From positions 1 to 12,368 of the forward strand of contig JBLHMO010000097.1 in NCBI GenBank assembly GCA_047622145.1: DNA of 12,368 nt, in the 5' to 3' direction. Shown one piece after another: positions 1-7,033 of this stretch. The notes below the pieces were generated by a model. That model made no database searches. It was not told the origin of the DNA and saw nothing but the letters and a program-made list of their open reading frames with translations. The number at the start of each line of letters is the position of its first letter. Positions within the stretch are counted from its first letter, which is position 1. The translations under genes were made by a program, and so were the position numbers. Source of the stretch: Litorivivens sp047622145 (GTDB lineage Bacteria > Pseudomonadota > Gammaproteobacteria > Pseudomonadales > Spongiibacteraceae).

Positions 1-200
1 CAGGCTCATTGTCTGCGTTCTGGTCTGACCCCGAGTTCGATCCGCAGCTGCCAGTCTTCTATTACGTGCGAGTGCTTGAGATTCCCACGCCACGGCACAC
101 GCTGCTCGACGCGATAGCGCTGGGTTTGGATAAGCCGAAAGCAGGGGCGACAGTGATTCAAGAGCGGGCTTACAGTTCTCCGGTTTGGTATACGCCCTGA
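1..200 (+). CDS. DUF3604 domain protein, C-terminal end (partial)
   Basis: This is the 3' end of a gene that begins before the window; the open frame runs in phase from base 3 to the TGA at 198-200. The roughly 65 visible residues contain the blocks FWSDPEFDPQLPVFYYVRVL, EIPTPR and VIQERAYSSPVWYTP. From memory these match the conserved C-terminus of DUF3604 proteins, a family of several hundred residues often annotated as secreted or hypothetical in marine bacteria. The enzymatic role of the family is not established to my knowledge, and I infer no function. The TTG at base 9 is an internal codon, not a start. The gene ends just before a bidirectional terminator shared with the convergent ppa. 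Confidence 0.8.
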   Translation, partial: GSLSAFWSDPEFDPQLPVFYYVRVLEIPTPRHTLLDAIALGLDKPKAGATVIQERAYSSPVWYTP

Positions 201-220
201 TGTAGATAGGGAGAAAGCAT

Positions 221-252
221 AAAAAAAGGGCTGCAACTGAGCAGCCCTTTTT
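221..252. terminator. Bidirectional intrinsic terminator between the DUF3604 gene and ppa
   Basis: A perfect 7-bp G/C-rich stem (GGGCTGC at 228-234, GCAGCCC at 241-247) closes a 6-base loop. A run of T (248-252) follows on the plus strand, and a run of seven A (221-227) precedes it, giving a T-run on the minus strand. It therefore fits as a terminator for both convergent genes, 27 bases after the first stop codon and 12 bases beyond the ppa stop. Confidence 0.9.
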
Positions 253-264
253 CGTATTGCGGGT

Positions 265-813
265 TTAGACGGCCGGTTTTTCTTCTGCCTCTTCGTAACG
301 CGCTACGCTGTCGAGAATTTCTTGCTTGGCGGCAGCGGCGTCTTCCCAGCCTTCTACCTTCACCCATTTGCCGGGTTCCAGGTCTTTGTAGTGCTCAAAG
401 AAATGTTGAATCTGGTTGAGCAGTAGTTCGGGCAGTTCGGTGGCTTGCTCAATGCCTCGGTAGATAGGACTCAGCTTGTCCACCGGCACGGCCAGCAGCT
501 TGGCGTCGATGCCGGACTCGTCACTCATTTTTAGAACGCCAATGGGGCGGCAGCGAATAACGGAGCCGGGCACCAGTGGGAATGGCGTCGGTACCAGTAC
601 GTCTACGGGGTCGCCGTCTTCAGACAGGGTGTGCGGCACGTAACCGTAGTTGCAAGGGTAGTGCATGCAGGTAGACATAAAGCGGTCAACGAAAATCGCG
701 CCGGAGTCTTTGTCTACTTCATATTTAATGGGGTCTGCGTGGGCTGAGATTTCAATAATGACATTGATTTCGTCAGGAATGTTCTTACCGCTGGGCACGT
801 CGTTCAGGCTCAT
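265..813 (-). CDS. ppa: Inorganic pyrophosphatase, soluble family I
   Basis: This cytoplasmic Mg2+-dependent enzyme hydrolyses pyrophosphate to two phosphates and so pulls biosynthetic reactions forward. The 182-residue product has the usual length of the hexameric bacterial family I enzyme. Visible signatures are YEVDKDSG near the N-terminus, HYPCNYGYVPHTL, the Asp-rich active-site motif DGDPVDVLV, then PGSVIRCRPIGVLKM and HFFEHYKDLEPGKWVKVEGW, all very close to the E. coli protein as I remember it. The frame stays open 41 codons further upstream. The start at 813 is preferred because AGAGGA lies just before it and the protein then begins MSLNDVPSG, as family members do. It faces the decayed membrane pyrophosphatase gene, so this is probably the working pyrophosphatase of the pair. 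Confidence 0.97.
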   Translation of the reverse strand: MSLNDVPSGKNIPDEINVIIEISAHADPIKYEVDKDSGAIFVDRFMSTCMHYPCNYGYVPHTLSEDGDPVDVLVPTPFPLVPGSVIRCRPIGVLKMSDESGIDAKLLAVPVDKLSPIYRGIEQATELPELLLNQIQHFFEHYKDLEPGKWVKVEGWEDAAAAKQEILDSVARYEEAEEKPAV

Positions 814-882
814 GGGGTTCCTCTGATCAGGGAATGTCGAAACGTATCGCTCGCGCGAGGCGCGGGCTGGCGAAAGGTGCGT

Positions 883-911
883 ACTATACAGGCTGAGGGC
901 GCTGCGGTGAA
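883..911 (-). promoter_or_regulatory. Probable sigma-70 promoter of ppa
   Basis: On the minus strand a -10 hexamer TATAGT (883-888) is spaced 17 bases from a -35-like TTCACC (906-911). The -10 matches consensus at five of six positions and the -35 at four of six. Transcription would start near 876, giving a leader of about 60 bases before the ppa start at 813. This is inferred from motif and spacing only. Confidence 0.5.
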
Positions 912-1085
912 GGGAGTTGGCGTTTGGGCTGAGCATTAATTGAACAATACTGAATGGTAATTGCTCGATTTTGCGGCTATACCCTTAACACCCAACAGCT
1001 ATATGCATGCTATTTAATAACAGCAATAAGGTATTGGCTCTGACAAATCAGTAGTAGCATACATCGAGCGATTGAGGGCATTTCT

Positions 1086-2898
1086 ATGACCGAACATATC
1101 GTGGTGCCCCCCGTTATTCGGGGTTGTCGGATTGATCTGTGTATTTTTCATCTACCTGCTTGTCAAGCGCTACCCGGCGGGTGACGCCAAAGTTCAAAAA
1201 ATCGGCGATGCGATCCATCTCGGTGCCATGGTCTTTATGCACCGTGAGTACCGAACGCTGGCCATCTTCTCCGCCGTATTGATTATTATTTTGTATTTCA
1301 CTCCCGGCTTGGACCTTAAAACGGCGTTAGCCTTTACGGTTGGCGCCCTGTCATCCGCGCTGACGGTTTATATCGGTATGTATACCGCACTCAGGCGAAT
1401 GTCAGAACGACTACGGCGGCACACGAGAAGGGCGCGGCAGAGGCGCTTTCGGTCGCCTTCTTCAGTGGATCGATAATGGGCTTGTGGGTGGCCTCGCTGG
1501 GTTTGATTGGTTTGGGCTCTCTGTATTGGTACTTTGGTGGTGATCCGACCACCGCTCACTAAATTCGCGGTTTTGGTATGGGGGCGTCGTCGGTAGCCCT
1601 GTTTTCGCGTGTCGGTGGCGGCATTTTCACCAAAAGTGCCGATGTCGGCGCTGATCTGGTGGGCAAGATTGAGGCGGGGATTCCCTAGGACGACCCCCGT
1701 AACCCCGGCGCAATTGCCTCCATTGCAGCGATCATGCTGGTGAAGACTTTATCGTCAAAATCGCCGGGAGTGGCGCTGCGAATTGGTACGATTTCGGCTG
1801 CGCTGCTGTTTATTGGCGCAGCCTGGTTCGTAATTGCCGGGACCGGCTTGAGCAGCAATATCTGGTGGGCGGTGGTCACCGGGGCTGTCGGAGGCATTGT
1901 TATCGGGTTGGTCGCAGAGTATTACACTGCATCGGAGCCGGTTAGGAAGATTGCCCGTGCCGGTGGAACCGGCGCGGCCACAGTCATGATTGCTGGGCTA
2001 GCGTTGGGTATGCAGTCGGTCGTTATCCCCGTGCTCACGATCAGCGGCATTATTTATGTGTCTACGGAGTTGGCAGGCCTGTAAGGAATTGCGATGGCCG
2101 CCGTGGGCATGCTGTTTACGGTGGGTGTGACCATGGCGATAGACGCCTAGGGGCCGGTGGCCGATAATGCCGGTGGCATTGCCGAGAGATGGCCGGCCTG
2201 GGTAACGAAACTCGCGATATTACTGATTCGCTGGACGAACTGGGCAACACCACGGCCGCAATCGGTAAGGACTTCGCCATCGGCGCGGCAGCACTGGCGG
2301 CGCTAGCGATTATTGCGGCCTTTTTGGAGGTCATGCAGCACAAGGGCCCCAGCTTTACCCTGCACTTGGGCGACCCGAAGGTGCTCGTGGGCATGTTTAT
2401 CGGTGGCATGCTGCCATTCTTGATTGCCTGGATCACCATGACGGCGGTTGGTGACGCTGCCTTCGAGATGATTCAGGAGATACGGCGTCAGTTCAAAGAG
2501 ATCAATGGCTTTATGGAAGGTACGGCTGAGCCCGATACCGCGCGCTGTGTAGACATGGCCACTCAGTCGGCCTTGAAAAAAATGGTATTGCCGGGCGTTA
2601 TTGCGGTTGCAGCGCCCGCGGTGGTTGGCTTTGGTTTGGGCGCCGAGTCGTTTGGCGGTTTGCTGGGCTGTGTGCTGCTGGCAATGACCATGGCCAATGC
2701 CGGCCGTGCCTGGGACAAGGCCAAAAAATATGTTGAGAAGGGTAATCTTGACGGTAAGGGCTCTGCAGTGCACGCCGCTACGGTGGTGGGTGACACGACA
2801 CCGTAGACAACCCCTTTAAGGACACCTCGGGGCCGGCCATGAATATTTTGATCAATGTTATGGCCATTGTCAGCCTGGTAATTGCCCCAATTTTATAA
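1086..2898 (+). pseudogene. hppA: Membrane-bound ion-translocating pyrophosphatase, decayed
   Basis: Intact members of this family couple pyrophosphate hydrolysis to H+ or Na+ pumping, with about 16 membrane helices and 650-700 residues. The remnant is recognisable throughout: YPAGDAKVQKIGDAIHLGAM, GGGIFTKSADVGADLVGKIE, NAGGIAE, DELGNTTAAIGKDFAIG, EIRRQFKEI and a C-terminus reading NILINVMAIVSLVIAP up to the TAA at 2896. It cannot make a full protein. A C6 run (1107-1112) gives +1, a base is lost near 1394, in-frame stops lie at 1560, 1686, 2082 and 2148, AG is inserted at 2187-2188, and GACAC is duplicated (2792-2801). Near 1719 the text jumps from NPGAIA to the VKTLSSKSP block, removing the catalytic DNVGDNVGD region, by family knowledge some 60-80 residues. 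The usual GGAWDNAKK reads GRAWDKAKK. GNTTAAIGK suggests the ancestor was of the K+-dependent subclass. GAGGG precedes the original ATG at 1086. Confidence 0.93.
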
Positions 2899-3316
2899 GG
2901 TGGGCGGCGGCGTATGGCCGCCATAGGCCGGCATTTTCGGGCGTGGCCACCACCTTGGAGCGCTCTTTTGTGTTTAGTTGTGCTTCTAGGCATTGGCTTT
3001 TTCGTCAGTAAAGGTTATTGTGTGAGTCATATGAATCTATTTTATGTCGAGTTTGTTACATCATAAGTACAAAAACCGCCTCTGCTGTTCTCCCCGCACT
3101 TCCGTCGAGTCGCCACTTCTTCGGTGCTTGTCTGCGGACTCCAGCTTTTATTGAATGCGAGCGTTGCTGCGGCAGCTCCTTGCGTCTTTACGTTATGAGC
3201 TGTGCAGCGTGATGAGGCGCCTTATGATTAAACTAAAGCATCACGATTTATATTCGGACCGGTGAATTCGACTATAAAATTATTACAACTTCACCAACAC
3301 AACCAAGGTAATTACG
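2899..3316. other. Long spacer between the hppA remnant and the cold-shock gene
   Basis: I find no gene here; a 64-codon frame at 3018-3212 has no ribosome site and no recognisable sequence. The left end holds a G/C-rich hairpin (GGCGGC 2906-2911, GCCGCC 2917-2922) eight bases after the hppA stop, which may be the old hppA terminator, though only a short T-run follows at 2933-2936. The right end is A/T-rich and contains a -10-like TATAAA (3273-3278) with no good -35 partner. Cold-shock genes often have long 5' leaders, so part of this stretch may be the leader of the downstream gene. I could not find a cold-box motif. Confidence 0.45.
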
Positions 3317-3523
3317 ATGAGTAAAGGTACAGTTAAGTGGTTCAACGCCGATAAAGGTTTTGGTTTTATTACTCCTGAAGACGGTAGCAAGGACCTTTTT
3401 GTCCATTTTTCAGAAATTCAGAGCGGCGGTGGTTTTGCAACTTTGAACGACGGTCAAGCTGTTGAATATGAAGTAGGCCAAGGCCAGAAAGGTCCATGTG
3501 CCAATAAGGTTGTTCCGCTTTAA
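3317..3523 (+). CDS. Cold-shock domain protein (CspA family)
   Basis: The 68-residue product is a single five-stranded cold-shock domain of normal length. It starts with MSKGTVKWFNADKGFGFITP, carrying RNP1 (KGFGFI, about residues 14-19), followed by RNP2 (LFVHF, about 28-32). These aromatic residues bind single-stranded nucleic acid, and family members act as RNA chaperones or transcription antiterminators in the cytoplasm. AAGG lies about ten bases before the ATG. The sequence alone does not say whether it is cold-induced, growth-phase-controlled or constitutive, so no specific csp letter is assigned. It is transcribed alone and converges with nirBD. Confidence 0.95.
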   Translation: MSKGTVKWFNADKGFGFITPEDGSKDLFVHFSEIQSGGGFATLNDGQAVEYEVGQGQKGPCANKVVPL

Positions 3524-3530
3524 TAAGCGG
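3515..3530 (+). other. Inverted repeat over the cold-shock gene stop codon
   Basis: CCGCTT (3515-3520) and AAGCGG (3525-3530) form a 6-bp stem around a TAAT loop that contains the stop codon. No T-run follows, so it is not a typical intrinsic terminator. It could protect the 3' end of a short mRNA. Confidence 0.4.
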
Positions 3531-3617
3531 TAGTCAGTGCTCTAATCCTGCCTGCGCCTACCCTTGATTTGTCGACACTAGCTGAGTTGTGAGTTCGATA
3601 ATTTGGGGGGCTAGGTT

Positions 3618-3650
3618 GGCCAGCCACAGCAAATAACACTGTGACTGGCC
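3618..3650. terminator. Stem-loop between the convergent csp and nirD ends
   Basis: GGCCAG + CACAG (3618-3623, 3625-3629) pair with CTGTG + CTGGCC (3639-3643, 3645-3650), giving an 11-bp stem with one C/A mismatch and a 9-base loop. G6 runs flank both sides (3605-3610 and 3651-3656). The position between convergent genes suggests a terminator or mRNA 3'-end structure. Neither strand has a U-run, so classical intrinsic termination is doubtful. Confidence 0.45.
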
Positions 3651-3674
3651 GGGGGGAGAAGTTGTACGACTTGT

Positions 3675-3696
3675 CGATCAGGCTGCGGCCTGATCG
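3675..3696. repeat. Perfect 9-bp inverted repeat across the nirD stop codon
   Basis: CGATCAGGC (3675-3683) and GCCTGATCG (3688-3696) flank a 4-base spacer. The repeat encodes the last residues of NirD (DQAA) and includes its TGA. It would form a stable hairpin at the 3' end of the nirBD transcript, upstream of the stem-loop at 3618-3650. A stabilising or terminating role is possible but not shown. Confidence 0.45.
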
Positions 3697-4013
3697 GTAA
3701 TACCGACCATTACGGTGTCACCTTCCAGTCTGACACTATAAGCGCTTATAGATTGCGTTTCGTCTTCGATGCAGCGACCGTTTGCCAGAGCAAAGTGCTG
3801 CTTGTAAATCGGTGATGCAATAACCAGCTCGTCTCCAATACTGCCAATAATTCCTCGCGATAACACATTTGCGCCGCTGAATGGATCGTAATTGTCTAGC
3901 GCGAATACTTGCGCATCAATTTTAAAGAGTGCGATTTGTTTGCCGTGTAGCAGTGCGGCTACTCCGGCATTGGGGGGTATATCTGCCACTGAACATACAG
4001 CCGTCCAACTCAT
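3678..4013 (-). CDS. nirD: Assimilatory nitrite reductase (NADH) small subunit
   Basis: NirD partners NirB in the cytoplasmic NADH-dependent six-electron reduction of nitrite to ammonium. The 111-residue product has a Rieske-like fold, but the Cys-His cluster ligands are absent, as is normal for NirD. Where a Rieske protein would have its first CxH box, this one reads DNYDPFSGANVLSRG (about residues 41-55), and the second region reads SPIYKQHFALANGRCIEDE. These blocks match the E. coli NirD pattern as I recall it. A strong ribosome site (GGAAGG, within 4018-4025) precedes the ATG at 4013. It starts 37 bases after nirB ends on the same strand, so the two genes form an operon. Confidence 0.96.
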   Translation of the reverse strand: MSWTAVCSVADIPPNAGVAALLHGKQIALFKIDAQVFALDNYDPFSGANVLSRGIIGSIGDELVIASPIYKQHFALANGRCIEDETQSISAYSVRLEGDTVMVGITDQAAA

Positions 4014-4050
4014 GATGCCTTCCTTCTCAGTTTCTGTATTTATCGGTCGG

Positions 4051-6609
4051 TCACGCTACCGCTACTAGGTCTTCACTCAGCTCGCACTCTTGCTCAGTAG
4101 CGGGGCGAATCTGGCCGCGTTCCTTTACAAACACCACGTCGTCGCCTTTGTCACTGTTCACAAAGCTACGGAACATTTTTAGCTTGTCTTCGTTTTCAAT
4201 GGTGGTTTTCCACTCGCACTGGTAGGTGCCAACGACATGGGCCATTTCGACTTCGAGCTCGTCCGCTATGCCCAGTGAGTCATTGATAATGACGTTTTGC
4301 AGGTACTCGAGACCGCCTTCGAGGTTGTCCATCCACACGCTAGTGCGCTGTAGGCGATCGGCAGTGCGTACGTAAAACATCAGGAAGCGGTCGATGTATT
4401 TAATTAGCGTATCGGTATCGATATCAGAGGCAAACAAGTCAGCGTGCCGAGGCTTCATGCCACCGTTGCCGCAAACATAAAGATTCCAACCTGTTTCGGT
4501 GGCGATGATGCCCACGTCTTTACTTTGTGCTTCGGCACATTCTCGGGTGCAACCCGATACCGCCATTTTCAATTTGTGCGGTGAGCGCAAGCCTTTGTAG
4601 CGGTTCTCGATATCGATGGCGGCACCAACGCTGTCCTGCACGCCGTAGCGACACCAGGTGGAGCCGACACAGGATTTGACGGTGCGCAATGATTTACCAT
4701 AGGCGTGGCCGGATTCGAAACCAGCATCAACAAGTTCTTTCCAGATAAGTGGAAGTTGATCGACGGTGGCGCCAAACAGGTCGATGCGTTGGCCACCGGT
4801 AATTTTGGTGTAGAGATTGTATTTCTTGCCGACTTCGCCCAGCACTATCAATTTGTCGGGAGTGATTTCGCCGCCGGCAACGCGCGGCACAATAGAGTAG
4901 GTGCCGTTTTTCTGCATATTGGCTAGCATGCGATCGTTAGTGTCCTGCAGGCCAGCATGTTCCGCTTGAAGAATGTAGTCGTTCCAGCAACTCGCAAGGA
5001 TGGAGGCGGCGGTTGGTTTGCAGATTTCACAGCCGCGACCTTTGCCGTGTGTTTCCAGCAGTTCGTCGAAGCTTTTGATGCTGCCGACGCGCACCAAGTG
5101 ATAAATTTCTTGCCGCGTATAGGGGAAGTGCTCACAAAGGTCGGTGTTGACCTCCATCCCCAGTTTGACCATTTCAGCATTGAGTATCTGGCCAACCAGT
5201 GCAGTACAGCCACCGCAACTTGTAGCGGCCTTGGTGAAGCTCTTCAGGTCGCCGACGGTAAGCGCGCCATTTGCAACCGCGCTGCACAAATCGCCTTTTG
5301 ACACATTATTACAAGAACAAATATGGGCGCTGTCGGGGAGGGCGTCTACGCCTAAGCCGATGGACGCGCTGCCGTCGAGTGACGGTAGAATCATGACCTC
5401 TGGATGTTCTGGAAGCTCCATACCATTCAGTGCGAATTGGAGAAGGTTGCCGTAGTCTTCGGCATCGCCAATCAGTACGGCGCCGAGTACTTTGCTGCCG
5501 TCCTCACTGACGACAAGCTTTTTGTAGACTTCCGTTTGCTCGTCAATAAAGGTGTAGCATTTTGCACCTGGGGTATTGGCGTGGGCGTCGCCGATGGAGG
5601 CAACGTCGACCCCCATCAGTTTCAATTTGGTGCTCATGTCAGCGCCCAAAAACTCTTTGTTCGCAGTGCCACCCAAAATGTGATCTGCGGCGACGCGCGC
5701 CATTTCGTTGCCGGGTGCAATCAAGCCGAAAATACGACCGCCCCAAAGTGCGCACTCGCCGATGGCGTAGATTGACTCGTCGGAGGTCTGGCAGAAATTA
5801 TTGACGCTAATGCCGCCGCGTTCGCCGATTTCAAGCTCACTTTGGCGCGCCAGTTCATCCTGCGGGCGTATACCAGCGGAGAACACGATCAGGTCGGTTT
5901 CAAGTTCTTCGCCATCGGCAAAGCACATTTTGTGGGTGTGTTCGCTACCGTCGATAATCTGCTGGGTGTTTTTTCCGGTGTGAACAGACACGCCGAGATC
6001 TTCAATTTTCTTGCGCAGTAGTTTGCCGCCACCATCATCAACTTGCACCGCCATTAGACGCGGGGCGAATTCAACAACGTGGGTTTTCAGCCCGAGATCG
6101 TGGAGGGCCTTGGCTGCCTCAAGACCCAGCAGGCCGCCGCCAATGACAGTGCCAATCTTGCTGTTGGCGCTAGCGGCAGTAATCGCTTCCAGATCTTCTA
6201 TGGTGCGGTAAACAAAGGTATTGGTTCTGTCGTGACCCGGCACCGGTGGAACGAAGGGGAAAGATCCGGTGCTGAGCACAAGTACATCGTAGGCGACTTC
6301 AATACCGCAATTGGTTGACACAGTTTTGTTGTCGCGATTAATGACAGAGATTTTGCGCGAGCTGTGTACACTGATCTGATGGTTTTCGTAAAAGCCATCG
6401 GCCACCATGTTAAGCGGACCCGCGCTGCGGGTTTCAAACCACGCGGTTAGGTGTACGCGGTCGTAGGCAGCACGAGGATCCTCACCAAACACCGTAATAT
6501 CAAATTGATCGGCACGACCGCTGGCGACCAGGCTTTTCAGGAACTGGTGGCCAACGGGGCCATTACCCACCAATACCAATCGAGTTGTTGCGCCCGCTGT
6601 TGAGCTCAT
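4051..6609 (-). CDS. nirB: Assimilatory nitrite reductase (NADH) large subunit
   Basis: NirB takes electrons from NADH through FAD, a [2Fe-2S] cluster and a 4Fe-4S/siroheme centre to reduce nitrite to ammonium in the cytoplasm. The 852-residue product has the usual length. In order: an FAD-binding GNGPVG (about 15-20); an NADH-binding GGGLLGLEAA (157-166); a BFD-type [2Fe-2S] site with C431, C433, C465 and C468; a second BFD-like segment with C527 and C530; a sulfite/nitrite reductase ferredoxin-like half domain (about 570-635); and the siroheme/4Fe-4S ligands C647-X5-C653 and C687-X3-C691. All ligand cysteines are intact. The frame is open 26 codons further upstream, but AAGGA (6617-6621) seven bases before 6609 favours this start. 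It leads nirBD and is driven by the sigma-54 promoter at 6705-6721, which points to nitrogen-limitation control and an assimilatory role. Confidence 0.97.
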   Translation of the reverse strand: MSSTAGATTRLVLVGNGPVGHQFLKSLVASGRADQFDITVFGEDPRAAYDRVHLTAWFETRSAGPLNMVADGFYENHQISVHSSRKISVINRDNKTVSTNCGIEVAYDVLVLSTGSFPFVPPVPGHDRTNTFVYRTIEDLEAITAASANSKIGTVIGGGLLGLEAAKALHDLGLKTHVVEFAPRLMAVQVDDGGGKLLRKKIEDLGVSVHTGKNTQQIIDGSEHTHKMCFADGEELETDLIVFSAGIRPQDELARQSELEIGERGGISVNNFCQTSDESIYAIGECALWGGRIFGLIAPGNEMARVAADHILGGTANKEFLGADMSTKLKLMGVDVASIGDAHANTPGAKCYTFIDEQTEVYKKLVVSEDGSKVLGAVLIGDAEDYGNLLQFALNGMELPEHPEVMILPSLDGSASIGLGVDALPDSAHICSCNNVSKGDLCSAVANGALTVGDLKSFTKAATSCGGCTALVGQILNAEMVKLGMEVNTDLCEHFPYTRQEIYHLVRVGSIKSFDELLETHGKGRGCEICKPTAASILASCWNDYILQAEHAGLQDTNDRMLANMQKNGTYSIVPRVAGGEITPDKLIVLGEVGKKYNLYTKITGGQRIDLFGATVDQLPLIWKELVDAGFESGHAYGKSLRTVKSCVGSTWCRYGVQDSVGAAIDIENRYKGLRSPHKLKMAVSGCTRECAEAQSKDVGIIATETGWNLYVCGNGGMKPRHADLFASDIDTDTLIKYIDRFLMFYVRTADRLQRTSVWMDNLEGGLEYLQNVIINDSLGIADELEVEMAHVVGTYQCEWKTTIENEDKLKMFRSFVNSDKGDDVVFVKERGQIRPATEQECELSEDLVAVA

Positions 6610-6704
6610 AGTGTTTTCCTTCATCAATCTATTTGCCGCGCCTAGTCTTGGCATCACGGCTGTGGCTTCGCAGTTACCGGTGACCAATGCGTTACACGTG
6701 GCTA

Positions 6705-6721
6705 AGCAATCAATGTGCCAG
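6705..6721 (-). promoter_or_regulatory. Sigma-54 promoter of nirBD
   Basis: Read on the minus strand the site is CTGGCACATTGATTGCT. It has the invariant GG and GC exactly ten bases apart and matches the TGGCAC-N5-TTGCW consensus. Transcription would start near 6694, giving a leader of about 85 bases before nirB. Sigma-54 promoters need an enhancer-binding activator, and NtrC is the natural candidate for a nitrite assimilation operon. Confidence 0.85.
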
Positions 6722-6817
6722 AAATGGGAGTGAGGGTACTAAGTCGCTAATATCGAGGTCAAAAGCCGGTCTCGCGGCTTTGTGTGGGTACTTCGATAGG
6801 CTGCACTGGAAACGATC

Positions 6818-6847
6818 TGCACTAAAATGAAGCACTACGCTGATGCA
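6818..6847. promoter_or_regulatory. Overlapping NtrC-like dyads shared by nirBD and the transporter
   Basis: TGCACTAAAATGAAGCA (6818-6834) matches 14 of 17 bases of the NtrC-type dyad TGCACCAAAATGGTGCA. The overlapping AGCACTACGCTGATGCA (6831-6847) has GCAC-N7-ATGC, one base from GCAC-N7-GTGC. The pair lies about 130 bases upstream of the predicted nirB start site and 170 bases upstream of the predicted transporter start site, a normal distance for sigma-54 enhancers. Binding by NtrC is inferred; another activator with a similar site is possible. Confidence 0.6.
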
Positions 6848-6922
6848 TTGCCACTTGCCTGTGCGTGTGGTCGGTCTGGGGAGCGCCGCCACAATGCAGT
6901 AATTTTCAACAATGAGCGCGGA

Positions 6923-6947
6923 GAAAAAATAAAACTTTTATTTTTTC
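6923..6947. promoter_or_regulatory. A/T palindrome upstream of the transporter promoter
   Basis: Two perfect 12-base arms (6923-6934 and 6936-6947) surround a single central C at 6935. The arms consist of A-tracts and T-tracts capped by G and C. It lies between the NtrC-like dyads and the sigma-54 promoter at 6974, where DNA-bending elements such as IHF sites are often found. The right edge and following bases (6944-6956) resemble the IHF consensus with two mismatches. Intrinsic bending, IHF binding or a transcript hairpin are all possible. Confidence 0.5.
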
Positions 6948-6973
6948 AATGGTATAGCGTCAAGCTGAAATGG

Positions 6974-6990
6974 TTGGCACAGTGCTTGCT
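6974..6990 (+). promoter_or_regulatory. Sigma-54 promoter of the transporter-kinase operon
   Basis: TTGGCACAGTGCTTGCT has GG (6976-6977) and GC (6988-6989) exactly ten bases apart and both consensus blocks. Transcription would begin near 7001, so the transporter leader would be only about 33 bases. This supports the downstream ATG at 7034 over the longer open frame from 6827. A second TTGGCAC at 6992-6998 lacks a -12 partner. Confidence 0.87.
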
Positions 6991-7033
6991 GTTGGCACGA
7001 CAAACCCGATTCCCTGTTGTTCTGGAGTGTGTC

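Noticed and set aside
1086..2898. Several separate small membrane protein genes (1132-1476, 1734-2084, 2189-2806)
   Set aside because: All three are consecutive fragments of one membrane pyrophosphatase in the expected order, separated by stops and frameshifts.
3018..3212. 64-codon open frame upstream of the cold-shock gene
   Set aside because: It has no ribosome site, an odd Cys/Ser/Leu-rich composition with no recognisable motif, and lies in a probable leader or spacer.
6673..6684. Imperfect 12-bp palindrome GTTACCGGTGAC in the nirB leader, considered as an antitermination (NasR/ANTAR) hairpin
   Set aside because: No pair of hairpins with the required hexaloops could be made out, and the sigma-54 promoter already explains regulation.
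6610..6687. N-terminal extension of NirB from the longer open frame
   Set aside because: The extension has no ribosome site for its starts, does not resemble the family N-terminus, and the first codons would lie close to the predicted transcript start near 6694.
6827..7033. N-terminal extension of the nitrate transporter
   Set aside because: It would run across the A/T palindrome and the sigma-54 promoter, and most of it lies upstream of the predicted transcription start near 7001.
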